This document shows positions 24,707-34,389 of a DNA stretch of 64,000 nt, in pieces; position 1 is the first letter of the stretch, and every line of letters starts with the position of its first letter. The translations under genes were made by a program, and so were the position numbers. Below the pieces are notes generated by a model that was not told the DNA's origin, searched no databases, and saw only the letters and a list, made by a program, of their open reading frames with translations. This DNA comes from Pelagibacterales bacterium SAG-MED20 (GTDB lineage Bacteria > Pseudomonadota > Alphaproteobacteria > Pelagibacterales > Pelagibacteraceae), in the NCBI GenBank assembly GCA_014653975.1, contig JACWDR010000003.1:1-64000 (forward strand). The letters run 5' to 3'.

Positions 24707-26389
24707 ATGGAAAACTTTAAATTATTAAAAATTGAAGAATCGTTAAAAAATTCTTTACAAAAAATGAATTTCACAAAGCCAACACCGATTCAAGGAATGG
24801 CAATCCCAACTGCTTTAGAAGGAAAAGATATTTTGGGTACCGCTCAAACAGGTACAGGGAAGACATTAGCATTTAGTATTCCATTAATAAATAGATTAAT
24901 ATTAGATAAAAACGCATTTGCATTAGTCATGTGTCCAACTAGAGAACTAGCAACTCAAGTAATGGCAGCTATTAAAAGTATTATTAGCAATAAAATAAAT
25001 ATTAGAACAGCTTTATTAATAGGTGGGGAGGCAATGCAAAAACAGCTTAGACAATTAGGTAATAGATCTAGAATAATAGTTGGTACGCCAGGTAGAATAA
25101 ATGATCACTTAAAAAGAAAAAGTTTAAATCTTTCAGCAACAAAATATTTAGTCTTAGATGAAACAGATAGAATGTTAGATATGGGTTTTACACCGCAAAT
25201 AGAAATGATTTTAAAATTTGTACCAAAAGATCATCAAACACTGTTGTTTTCTGCAACTTTGCCACAAAATATTTTGAAAATCTCAGAAAGGTATTTAAAT
25301 AAACCTGAAAGAATTTCTACAGGATCAACTTCAATTCCAATTGCAAAGATTAAACAATCAACAATTCAAGTATTTAAAGAAAATAAATATAATGAATTAA
25401 TAGATCAATTTTTACAAAGAAAAGGATCAATATTAGTTTTTGTCAAAACCAAAAGAGGTGCTGATAAAATGGTTAAACGGCTTAAGGAAGAAGGCCATTC
25501 AGTAGATGCAATCCATGGAGATCTTCGTCAAAGTAAAAGAGATAGAGTGATTGTTTCTTTTAGAAAAGGTCTTAAGAGAATATTAATAGCAACTGACGTT
25601 GCTGCAAGAGGATTGGATATACCATTAATTCAACATGTAATAAATTACGATTTACCTCAGGTCCCCGAAGATTATGTCCATAGAATTGGAAGAACTGCTA
25701 GAGCAGGATCTGAAGGCTCAGCTTTAACTTTCCTCACACCTGCTGATAGATCAATGTGGAATTCTATCAGCAAATTAATTGATCCAAATTTTATACCTAT
25801 GCCAGGTGGATTAAGAAAAAATTCAAAAGGCAAAAAAAAAGGAAAAGTTCCTTACAACAAAAAAAGAAAGTTTAGAGAAGAAAGAAAAAATAGTTATAGT
25901 AGGAAGAAAGAATTCTTTAAAAAAGATGACTCTAGAAAATCTAGTTTCGGAGGAAAGAAAAAGTTCTTTAAAAAAGATGACTCTAGAAAATCTAGTTTCG
26001 GAGGAAAGAAAGAATTCTTTAAAAAAGATGACTCTAGAAAATCTAGTTTCGGAGGAAAGAAAGAATTCTTTAAAAAAGATGACTCTAGAAAATCTAGTTT
26101 CGGAGGAAAGAAAAAGTTCTTTAAAAAAGATGACTCTAGAAAATCTAGTTTCGGAGGAAAGAAAAAGTTCTTTAAAAAAGATGACTCTAGAAAATCTAGT
26201 TTTGGAGGGAAGTCGAAACCATCTGGTTTTACTAATAACCCCAAATATTTTGGAAAAAAACCAACAGATAATTTAACAGCAGACTCTAATAAGAAAGTTT
26301 TTAGATTTAAAGGAAAGAAAAAATTTAAAAATAGAAATAGCAGACCTAAAAATTTCACTTTTAAAAAACATAGACAAAAAAAAGCTTAA
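24707..26389 (+). CDS. DEAD-box RNA helicase (RhlE-like) with a repeated basic tail
   Basis: The helicase core occupies roughly residues 1-370. It has the Q motif (FTKPTPIQ), motif I AQTGTGKT, PTRELATQ, motif II as DETD rather than DEAD, SATLP, and HRIGRTAR. After it comes a Lys/Arg-rich low-complexity tail of about 190 residues. This tail contains six copies of a 17-residue unit with the KKDDSRKSSFGGKK core, and ends in another basic stretch. Such tails bind RNA non-specifically and can drive condensation. The DETD variant occurs in other bacterial members. The start is preceded by a 196-base leader in which I see no structured element beyond AT-rich sequence. Confidence 0.95.
   Translation: MENFKLLKIEESLKNSLQKMNFTKPTPIQGMAIPTALEGKDILGTAQTGTGKTLAFSIPLINRLILDKNAFALVMCPTRELATQVMAAIKSIISNKINIRTALLIGGEAMQKQLRQLGNRSRIIVGTPGRINDHLKRKSLNLSATKYLVLDETDRMLDMGFTPQIEMILKFVPKDHQTLLFSATLPQNILKISERYLNKPERISTGSTSIPIAKIKQSTIQVFKENKYNELIDQFLQRKGSILVFVKTKRGADKMVKRLKEEGHSVDAIHGDLRQSKRDRVIVSFRKGLKRILIATDVAARGLDIPLIQHVINYDLPQVPEDYVHRIGRTARAGSEGSALTFLTPADRSMWNSISKLIDPNFIPMPGGLRKNSKGKKKGKVPYNKKRKFREERKNSYSRKKEFFKKDDSRKSSFGGKKKFFKKDDSRKSSFGGKKEFFKKDDSRKSSFGGKKEFFKKDDSRKSSFGGKKKFFKKDDSRKSSFGGKKKFFKKDDSRKSSFGGKSKPSGFTNNPKYFGKKPTDNLTADSNKKVFRFKGKKKFKNRNSRPKNFTFKKHRQKKA
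25912..26217 (+). repeat. six tandem 51-bp repeats in the helicase tail
   Basis: The GATGAC core recurs at 25925, 25976, 26027, 26078, 26129 and 26180, exactly 51 bases apart. Each unit encodes 17 residues and differs only at AAG/GAA codons and in the last unit. Each also carries the inverted repeat CTAGA-AAA-TCTAG. Near identity at third positions shows recent expansion or homogenisation, not selection on protein sequence alone. Confidence 0.93.
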
Positions 26390-26391
26390 AT

Positions 26392-26505
26392 TTAAGATTT
26401 TTTGGATTTTTCTTTTTTAAGTTTCCTTTTTTCTTTTAGACTTAACTTAGGTTTTTTATTAACGCTCGAATCTTTAAATGATTTTCCACTATATCTTTTC
26501 GACAT
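26392..26505 (-). CDS. very small basic protein (37 residues), hypothetical
   Basis: An ATG at 26505 opens a 37-codon frame ending in TAA, encoding a strongly basic peptide beginning SKRYSGKSFKDSSVNKKP and ending KKEKSKKS. Its stop lies two bases from the stop of the convergent helicase gene, the spacing seen between other convergent real genes here. Composition resembles small ribosome- or RNA-associated proteins. There is no clear Shine-Dalgarno and no recognised family, so coding is plausible but unproven. Confidence 0.45.
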   Translation of the reverse strand: MSKRYSGKSFKDSSVNKKPKLSLKEKRKLKKEKSKKS

Positions 26506-26544
26506 ATTTTATTTTTATATCAGGTAAATAAAAAAAGTAATTAT

Positions 26545-27396
26545 CTAAATTTTAAGATTTATTTGATTTAAGTTAAAAAACTTGGAATTCAAGTCTAGTA
26601 TTTTTAGTACAGTAGGGTTATGTTTAAATTTGTTTTTTAATTTTTTATGGTATTTTTTAAAGTCTCTAATTATATTGCCATTACCATATATAATTTCCAA
26701 ATAAATTTTATTTTTTTTATATATTTTAAAGTTTTTAATAATAAATTCTTTATTACTATCATTCAATATCTTAAAAAATTCTTTTGAACTTGGAAAATAT
26801 AATTTTTTTCCAGTATTAAGATAAACACTTGTCTTTTTTTTTTTTAAAGATATATCAAAAGATCCACAATTAGATTTATTTATTATATCCCTTAATAACA
26901 AACTATTGTTTCTTAAATATAAAAGTGTGACACCTTTTGAAAAAAAAACAGTTTTATTTATTTTTTTTATATTGAATTTTGTAAATGTTTGCATTTTTAA
27001 ATTCTTATAAAAATTATTACAAAAAAAATTAAATAGTTCACTGATATCATTGCCATACCAATTGATATTAAAGTTAAACTTAGTTTTTAAAAAATTAGAG
27101 AAAAAATTAATAAAAAAAATTTTTTCAAATAAAGTTTGTCCAAATTCATAAAAAGATTTTGGTTTGGATATCTTAAGAAGAATAAAGTTAACTAAGTTAA
27201 ATTTTAGATCTTCTTTGTGATGTAGAAGTTTGGATAACTTATCAATTTTTTTTGTTTTTTTATATTTTTCTAATAAAAAAATATCATTGAAATATCTTGG
27301 CATCATATACCAATCATAAAGATGACCTTTTTTTAATTCATACTGTTTTTTTTTACCATTAGAAAAAATTCCAAATTCAAGATAATTTTTTTTCAT
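26545..27396 (-). CDS. hypothetical protein, possibly methyltransferase-like
   Basis: I do not firmly recognise this 283-residue protein, which is very rich in Lys, Asn, Phe and Ile. A stretch around residues 79-125 (SFYEFGQTLFEKIFF, then NWYGNDISELFNFFC) vaguely recalls the glycine loop and following acidic strand of SAM-dependent sugar methyltransferases. The classic GxGxG is absent. No signal peptide or membrane helix is evident. It is divergent from a B12-binding radical SAM gene, and a CDP-glycerol-type transferase lies beyond that, so a surface-glycan role is possible. Its extreme AT bias may point to fast evolution. Confidence 0.6.
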   Translation of the reverse strand: MKKNYLEFGIFSNGKKKQYELKKGHLYDWYMMPRYFNDIFLLEKYKKTKKIDKLSKLLHHKEDLKFNLVNFILLKISKPKSFYEFGQTLFEKIFFINFFSNFLKTKFNFNINWYGNDISELFNFFCNNFYKNLKMQTFTKFNIKKINKTVFFSKGVTLLYLRNNSLLLRDIINKSNCGSFDISLKKKKTSVYLNTGKKLYFPSSKEFFKILNDSNKEFIIKNFKIYKKNKIYLEIIYGNGNIIRDFKKYHKKLKNKFKHNPTVLKILDLNSKFFNLNQINLKI

Positions 27397-27530
27397 ATTA
27401 TTTTATTTAGTATTAATTTTTTAAAGATATATCAAGGAATCTCAATTTAATTGAATTATCTCAATTATTATGAGTTAATTTTTAAATAGTTATTGTTCAA
27501 TTTATAGTATATTCATGTTTAATAATACTC

Positions 27531-29129
27531 ATGCTTAAATCTCCTTTTACTCAAAGAAAACCTGAAGACTTAAGAATATTACTATTCTATCCTAATTTAC
27601 ATATGGCGGCATTAATGCCTCAATCAATTGGAATATTTACTTCAATTTTAAAAAATGCTGGATTTACATCACTTGATCTCTTTGATTGTACCTTTTATCA
27701 AGATATTGACAAAATAAATACGGGAAGAAATACACACGAGGAACGAGTAAGTAATAAACAATCGCGTGCTCACAGCGTTGAAGATTGGGATAAAAAAGGT
27801 GGCAAAGCAAAACTTGGTATTAAGGATGATTTTGTAAAAAAAGTTCAAACATTCAAGCCAGATTTAATAATTTGTTCATCGTTAGAAAGTACTTATCTAT
27901 TAGCGCTTCAATTATTAAATTCTGTTCCAAAAAAAGATAAAAATTACAAAACTTTGTTTGGGGGAGTTTTTCCAACATATGCCGCAGACATTTGTATAAA
28001 AGATGAAAATATAGATTATGTTTGCAGGGGTGAAGGTGAAGGAGCAATTGTAGATATTTGTAATAGACTAATTTCTGGTCAACGAATTGATGATACTTTA
28101 AATTTTTATATAAAAGGAAATGGTCAAATTTATAAGAATAAGATGCGTGCAGCTGTAAATATTAACGATGTTCCCATACCTGATTGGGATTTATTTGACC
28201 CTGGTAGTTTATACAGACCTATGAATGGGAAAATATATAGAGCAGTGGGAATTGAAACACAACGAGGTTGTCCTTACACTTGTACATTTTGTAATTCGCC
28301 TTCAAATAATACAATTTATAAAGAGGAAGTAGACAAAATTTTTCATAGAAAGAAATCAATAAAAAGAATTAGACAGGAGTTAGATTTTTTAGTTAAAAAA
28401 TATGATCCTGAGCTTATTTATTTTGTAGTAGATACTTTTCTTGCGATGTCACATAAAGAGTTTGATGAGTTTAAAGAAATGTATTCTGACTATAAAATAC
28501 CTTTTTGGATGAATACAAGAGCTGAAACTATCACAGAGCACAGAGCTCAAGGTTTAGAAGACATGAATATGCTTAGAACAAGTATAGGACTTGAGCATGG
28601 CAATGTAGAATACAGAAAAAATTATTTAAAAAGAAATGTATCTGATGAGATTCAAATAAGAGCGTTTGAAATGTTATCTGATAAAAATTATGTAACCTGT
28701 GCTAATTGTATAATTGGGATGCCTGATGAAAATAGAGAATTAATTTTTGATACCATAAAATTTATGAGAAAATTACAATTTTCTAAAAATATAGACGCTA
28801 CAGGAGCTTATATATGGGCGCCTTATCATGGAACTCCATTAAGAGAACTAGCTATTAAAAAGGGATATCTTAATAAAGACCAAATAACATCTATATCCAA
28901 TACATCTTATAGTCTTTTAAATTATCCAGAAATTTCTTCTGAAGAAATACAAGGTTTGGCTAGAACTTTTAGTTACTATGTTAAATTTCCTGAAAGCAGA
29001 TGGGGGGATATTAAAATTGCAGAAAAATTTACTCCAGAAGGTAATTCAATGCATGAAAAATTAGGTAAAGAATTTGAAGAAAAATATCGAGCAAATAGCG
29101 CATTAATGCCTGATATGCATGGATCTTAA
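27531..29129 (+). CDS. B12-binding-domain radical SAM protein
   Basis: The 532-residue enzyme has an N-terminal cobalamin-binding-like domain (LLFYPNLHMAALMPQSIGIF, then LFGGVFPTYAADIC). A radical SAM barrel follows with the cluster motif CPYTCTFC near residue 246. Typical barrel segments such as LIYFVVDTFLAMS and IIGMPDENRELIFDTIKFM come after. These proteins perform radical methylations or rearrangements, often in natural-product or surface-lipid synthesis; the substrate is not readable here. The start region has no clear Shine-Dalgarno. Its end overlaps the convergent transferase gene by four bases. Confidence 0.88.
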   Translation: MLKSPFTQRKPEDLRILLFYPNLHMAALMPQSIGIFTSILKNAGFTSLDLFDCTFYQDIDKINTGRNTHEERVSNKQSRAHSVEDWDKKGGKAKLGIKDDFVKKVQTFKPDLIICSSLESTYLLALQLLNSVPKKDKNYKTLFGGVFPTYAADICIKDENIDYVCRGEGEGAIVDICNRLISGQRIDDTLNFYIKGNGQIYKNKMRAAVNINDVPIPDWDLFDPGSLYRPMNGKIYRAVGIETQRGCPYTCTFCNSPSNNTIYKEEVDKIFHRKKSIKRIRQELDFLVKKYDPELIYFVVDTFLAMSHKEFDEFKEMYSDYKIPFWMNTRAETITEHRAQGLEDMNMLRTSIGLEHGNVEYRKNYLKRNVSDEIQIRAFEMLSDKNYVTCANCIIGMPDENRELIFDTIKFMRKLQFSKNIDATGAYIWAPYHGTPLRELAIKKGYLNKDQITSISNTSYSLLNYPEISSEEIQGLARTFSYYVKFPESRWGDIKIAEKFTPEGNSMHEKLGKEFEEKYRANSALMPDMHGS

Positions 29130-30367
29130 TATTTGTTAATAAAATTAACTACATTTTCAAAACAATCTTCATTTTCAAATACTTTGTTTCTTAGTTTTGT
29201 TCTTTCAGCATTATGTTTTGAGTTAAATTCAAGACTATCTAAGAAATAATCATTCAGTAAATTTTTTAAATCACTAAAGTTTTTAGCCTTATAAGCAAAT
29301 TTTTGATTGATTAAATCAATTGCAATTCCTGGCGATTTTGAATAGGAGCTTAAGTCTGGTGTATACAGTATTATTGCTCTATCTAAAAACAGGTAATCCA
29401 TCATCAAACTAGAATAATCAGATATAATGATATTACAGTTTGGTAGTATAGATGCAAGATCCACATCATATCCCATTGTTAAAAAATTTTTATAATTACT
29501 CAGTTTTTTCATAATATCAAATTTAGGATCATAAAAGTTATTACCGTCGTCCATATATGAATTTTGATGTTTTTTAATTATCATTATAGAATTATTTTTT
29601 TCTAAAAAATTATCAAGCTCATCTAATAAATGATCATCATTTACATCTATAAATAATTCTTTAGAATCAAACCTAAAAGTTGGAAAATATCCAATTATTT
29701 TTTTTTTATTTTTTTGTATGTTATTAATAATTGAAATTTCATCATCAGTTCTAAATAAATTTAAGTCATAATTTTGATTGTTATTTAACATAATATTTCT
29801 TTGCAAATTTGAGACTAATGAACCAAAAAACTTATTTTTTGGAAAATAATCTTTCCAAGAAATCCAAGGTATAAAAGATTTATCTGAATTTGCAAAAACA
29901 GCATAACTTTTGAACAATTTAAAATTCACCTCATTAATTTTGCTTAACAGTGTATTTTTTAGTGATACATAATCATGCTTTTTAAAATATTTTCTATCTG
30001 CATATTTTACTGCGGTTCCATGAAATAAATTTAATTTTTTTCTAAACATGCCAGTGTACTTAGATGTATCATTTTCAGAATAGTTAAAAATATGCCAGGA
30101 AGCTCTAAACCCATAATATAAACCAATTAAACTATTTGCATAATAACAGCGATATCCTTTTTTTCTTAAATAATTAAAAATCTTCAAATTTTTTGTGAGC
30201 CAAATACATTTTGTATCTTTTATAAAATGATTATAATAAAAAAATAAATACCTAGAATTATCTGTAAATCGATTACCACCCCTATCACCAAATACTAATA
30301 TTTTTTTACTTTGTGGGATAATCAATGAAAAAATAAAACAAATTATTAAATTTATAATTTTTAGCAT
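29126..30367 (-). CDS. CDP-glycerol glycerophosphotransferase family protein (TagB/TagF-like)
   Basis: The 413-residue protein starts with a hydrophobic segment and shows the family's two signature regions: NLFHGTAVKYADRK (LxHGTxxK type) near residue 113, and IIISDYSSLMMDYLFLDRAIILY near residue 313. Such enzymes transfer glycerol- or ribitol-phosphate, or related phosphopolyols, onto cell-surface glycans at the cytoplasmic membrane. Wall teichoic acid is not expected in a Gram-negative cell, so a capsule, O-chain or LPS decoration is likelier. The gene ends in the stop overlap with the radical SAM gene. Confidence 0.82.
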   Translation of the reverse strand: MLKIINLIICFIFSLIIPQSKKILVFGDRGGNRFTDNSRYLFFYYNHFIKDTKCIWLTKNLKIFNYLRKKGYRCYYANSLIGLYYGFRASWHIFNYSENDTSKYTGMFRKKLNLFHGTAVKYADRKYFKKHDYVSLKNTLLSKINEVNFKLFKSYAVFANSDKSFIPWISWKDYFPKNKFFGSLVSNLQRNIMLNNNQNYDLNLFRTDDEISIINNIQKNKKKIIGYFPTFRFDSKELFIDVNDDHLLDELDNFLEKNNSIMIIKKHQNSYMDDGNNFYDPKFDIMKKLSNYKNFLTMGYDVDLASILPNCNIIISDYSSLMMDYLFLDRAIILYTPDLSSYSKSPGIAIDLINQKFAYKAKNFSDLKNLLNDYFLDSLEFNSKHNAERTKLRNKVFENEDCFENVVNFINKY

Positions 30368-30490
30368 TTTAAGTATTTGCAGTTTATTTGAATTTAGATG
30401 TAATGTTTTTTAATTTAAACAATAAAAAAATAATTATACAGCAAGTAAAATAATATTAAAGCAGACAATAAATATTTATAATAATCAAAA

Positions 30491-30518
30491 AAAAAGGGCA
30501 GTAAAAACTGCCCTTTTT
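30491..30518 (-). terminator. intrinsic terminator of groEL
   Basis: A perfect 12-bp stem (AAAAAGGGCAGT with ACTGCCCTTTTT) closes an AAAA loop. On the minus strand it is followed by a run of T, 26 bases after the groEL stop. It is the best intrinsic terminator in the window apart from the riboswitch one. Confidence 0.88.
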
Positions 30519-30544
30519 GAATTTTTGTTTGAGAACAATGGGGA

Positions 30545-32227
<1,683 letters not shown>

Positions 32228-32232
32228 TTAAA

Positions 32233-32523
32233 TTATTTTCCTGAAATACCCATAATGTCAGACTCTTTCATTATGCTGTATTCTTTTCCACTGATTTTGA
32301 TTTCTGTTCCTGACCATTTGCCAAAAAGAACTTTATCTCCAACTTTCACATCCATCGGGATTACTTTTCCATCTTCAGTTTTTGCACCTCCACCAACAGC
32401 AATTACCTTGCCTTCTTGAGGCTTTTCTTGTGCTGTGTCAGGTATAATTATTCCACCAGCAGTTTTTTCATTGCTATCTAAAACTTCTATTAAAACTCTA
32501 TCGTGTAACGGTTTAAATTTCAT
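32233..32523 (-). CDS. groES: co-chaperonin GroES (10 kDa)
   Basis: GroES caps the GroEL chamber. The 96-residue protein starts [13 protein letters not shown], the family N-terminus, and has the mobile-loop region [14 protein letters not shown] use the ATG at 32523, since an in-frame ATG at 32550 adds nine unconserved residues and would place the AAAAGGAG ribosome site inside the gene. The promoter upstream resembles a heat-shock sigma factor site. I saw no CIRCE operator. Confidence 0.97.
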   Translation of the reverse strand: MKFKPLHDRVLIEVLDSNEKTAGGIIIPDTAQEKPQEGKVIAVGGGAKTEDGKVIPMDVKVGDKVLFGKWSGTEIKISGKEYSIMKESDIMGISGK

Positions 32524-32548
32524 AAATTCTCCTTTTAATATGCGACTC

Positions 32549-32576
32549 ATATAGCTACTTGCCCTACTATTTCAAG
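32549..32576 (-). promoter_or_regulatory. RpoH-like heat-shock promoter for groES-groEL
   Basis: In transcript sense CTTGAAA is followed, 15 bases later, by CTATAT, about 26 bases before the groES ATG. The -35 is a perfect match to the heat-shock sigma-32 core. The -10 is AT-rich, as in alphaproteobacterial RpoH promoters. Confidence 0.65.
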
Positions 32577-32646
32577 GTTAGGAAAAAAATATATGTAAGC
32601 CAAAAAACCAGAGAAATTGTGTTTTTTATGGGTTATACCTCCCATA

Positions 32647-33465
32647 ATGACTAAGAATTTAGATAATGATGGATTTAGATCAATTGTAGCAAACTATGAC
32701 ATATTTTACATTGATTTATGGGGTGTAATTCATAATGGAATATCTTTACATGAAAAAGCAATTCAAACATTAGAAGAAATTGATAAAGCAAAAAAAGAAT
32801 ATGTTCTTTTGACAAATGCTCCAAGGCCAAACACCACTGTTAATGCATTTTTAAAAAAGATGGGAATGGAAAAAGAAATAAGAGACAAAGTATATTCATC
32901 TGGAGAAGCTGCACTAACTTATTTAAAAAAAAATCACCTGAGTGAAAAGTTTTATCATGTAGGTCCACCTAGAGATTTTGACTTATTCGTAGAGTTTGAA
33001 AACAATAAAGCAAAAAACATCAATGAAAGTTCTTATTTGATATGTACAGGATTATTTGAAGGTCACGAAGAAGACTTAAATTATTACAAAGAATTATTTA
33101 AAGAGTGCCTTGATAAAAAAATGATATGTACAAATCCTGACTTGATAGTTGATAGAGGCAGTAAAAGAGAATTATGCGCAGGATCTGTGGCATTAATTTT
33201 TGAAAAAATGGGGGGCAAAGTTATATATTTTGGAAAACCTTTTCCAGAAGTTTACAATCAGTCAATTGTCAACAAGAATAAAAAAGTTTTATCAATTGGC
33301 GATAATTTAAATACTGATATTAAGGGTGCAAATCTTATGAATTTTGACTCATTAATAATATCAAATGGTGTTCATAAAGATGAAATAGAAAAAGAAGGAA
33401 TAGAAAAAATTTCAAAAAAATATGAAACGGTAGTAAACTATATTCAAAGTGAACTTAAATGGTAA
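32647..33465 (+). CDS. HAD-superfamily class IIA hydrolase (TIGR01459-like)
   Basis: This 272-residue phosphatase has HAD motif I as IDLWGVIHNG, motif II region LLTNAPRPN, and motif IV VLSIGDNLNTDIKGA near residue 217, with GKPFPEVYN before it. Such proteins sit next to ribF in many alphaproteobacteria, and the substrate is undefined. I chose the ATG at 32647: an upstream frame from 32617 adds ten unconserved residues. It leads a tight forward run with ribF, ileS and lspA. Confidence 0.85.
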   Translation: MTKNLDNDGFRSIVANYDIFYIDLWGVIHNGISLHEKAIQTLEEIDKAKKEYVLLTNAPRPNTTVNAFLKKMGMEKEIRDKVYSSGEAALTYLKKNHLSEKFYHVGPPRDFDLFVEFENNKAKNINESSYLICTGLFEGHEEDLNYYKELFKECLDKKMICTNPDLIVDRGSKRELCAGSVALIFEKMGGKVIYFGKPFPEVYNQSIVNKNKKVLSIGDNLNTDIKGANLMNFDSLIISNGVHKDEIEKEGIEKISKKYETVVNYIQSELKW

Positions 33466-33468
33466 AAA

Positions 33469-34389
33469 ATGAAGTTATATAAAAATTTTAATATTTCTAA
33501 GAGTCATAAAAAATCAATAATCTTGATTGGCAATTTTGATGGCGTCCATCTAGGCCATCAAAAATTATTTAAATTGGCGAACAGTTATAAAAAAAGATTT
33601 AAATTAAATATTGGTGTTATCACCTTTGAACCAATGCCAAAAATGTATTTTAATAAAAAAATTAAAAATTTTAGAATTTCAAGCGTAAATCAAAAAAATA
33701 AGATATTAGATAATCTAGGAGTAGATTTTATAATTACAAAAAAATTTGATAAAAATTTTTCTAAAATTAAATCAAATTTTTTTATTAAAGATATTTTATT
33801 TAAAAAATTAAAAGCACAATATATATTTGTTAGTAATAATTTTCGATTTGGTAATAAAAGAGAAGGAAATGTTGATCAACTAATAAAAAATGAAAAAGTT
33901 TATAATTACAAAATAATAAAACCAAAACCACTAATATTAGATAAAAAGATAATTTCATCCACCTTCATCAGATCCCTGATAGAAAAAGGTGATTTAAAAA
34001 AAACTAATAAATTATTAAATAGAAATTGGTCAATTGAAGGCATAGTTAAAAAAGGCAGACAACAAGGAAAAAAAATTGGTTTTCCAACATGTAATATTGA
34101 CATTCAAGACCATGTAATTGCAACGCCAGGAGTATATGCTGTTAAAGTTTATAAAAAAAAATTAAGTAAACCTCTAAAAGGAATAGCAAATCTTGGCTAT
34201 AGACCCACTTTTAACCAAAAAAAAATTTTATTAGAAGTGCATATTTTTAATTTTTCTGGAAATCTTTATAATAAGCACTTATCAGTTGAATTCATAAAAT
34301 TTATAAGAAAAGAAAAAAAATTTAAAAATGTTGATCAATTAAGAAAACAAATTCAAAATGACCTAAGAGTTGCAAAAAAGATTAAATGA
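33469..34389 (+). CDS. ribF: bifunctional riboflavin kinase / FAD synthetase
   Basis: RibF makes FMN and FAD from riboflavin. The adenylyltransferase N-domain shows IGNFDGVHLGHQKLF near residue 21, and the kinase C-domain shows GKKIGFPTCNI near residue 200 and GVYAVKVY. It is 306 residues, normal. It starts three bases after the HAD gene and its stop overlaps the ileS start (ATGA), so the genes are translationally coupled. Confidence 0.95.
   Translation: MKLYKNFNISKSHKKSIILIGNFDGVHLGHQKLFKLANSYKKRFKLNIGVITFEPMPKMYFNKKIKNFRISSVNQKNKILDNLGVDFIITKKFDKNFSKIKSNFFIKDILFKKLKAQYIFVSNNFRFGNKREGNVDQLIKNEKVYNYKIIKPKPLILDKKIISSTFIRSLIEKGDLKKTNKLLNRNWSIEGIVKKGRQQGKKIGFPTCNIDIQDHVIATPGVYAVKVYKKKLSKPLKGIANLGYRPTFNQKKILLEVHIFNFSGNLYNKHLSVEFIKFIRKEKKFKNVDQLRKQIQNDLRVAKKIK

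Noticed and set aside
25912-26217. Direct repeats that might be a CRISPR array
   Set aside because: The 51-bp units are contiguous with no spacers, stay in frame and encode part of a helicase.
25894-26358. Long open frames on the other strand and in another frame over the helicase repeats
   Set aside because: They exist only because the repeat unit lacks stop codons in several frames; composition is a mirror of the helicase tail.
32524-32640. CIRCE operator for groES-groEL
   Set aside because: No TTAGCACTC inverted repeat is found; an RpoH-like promoter is seen instead.
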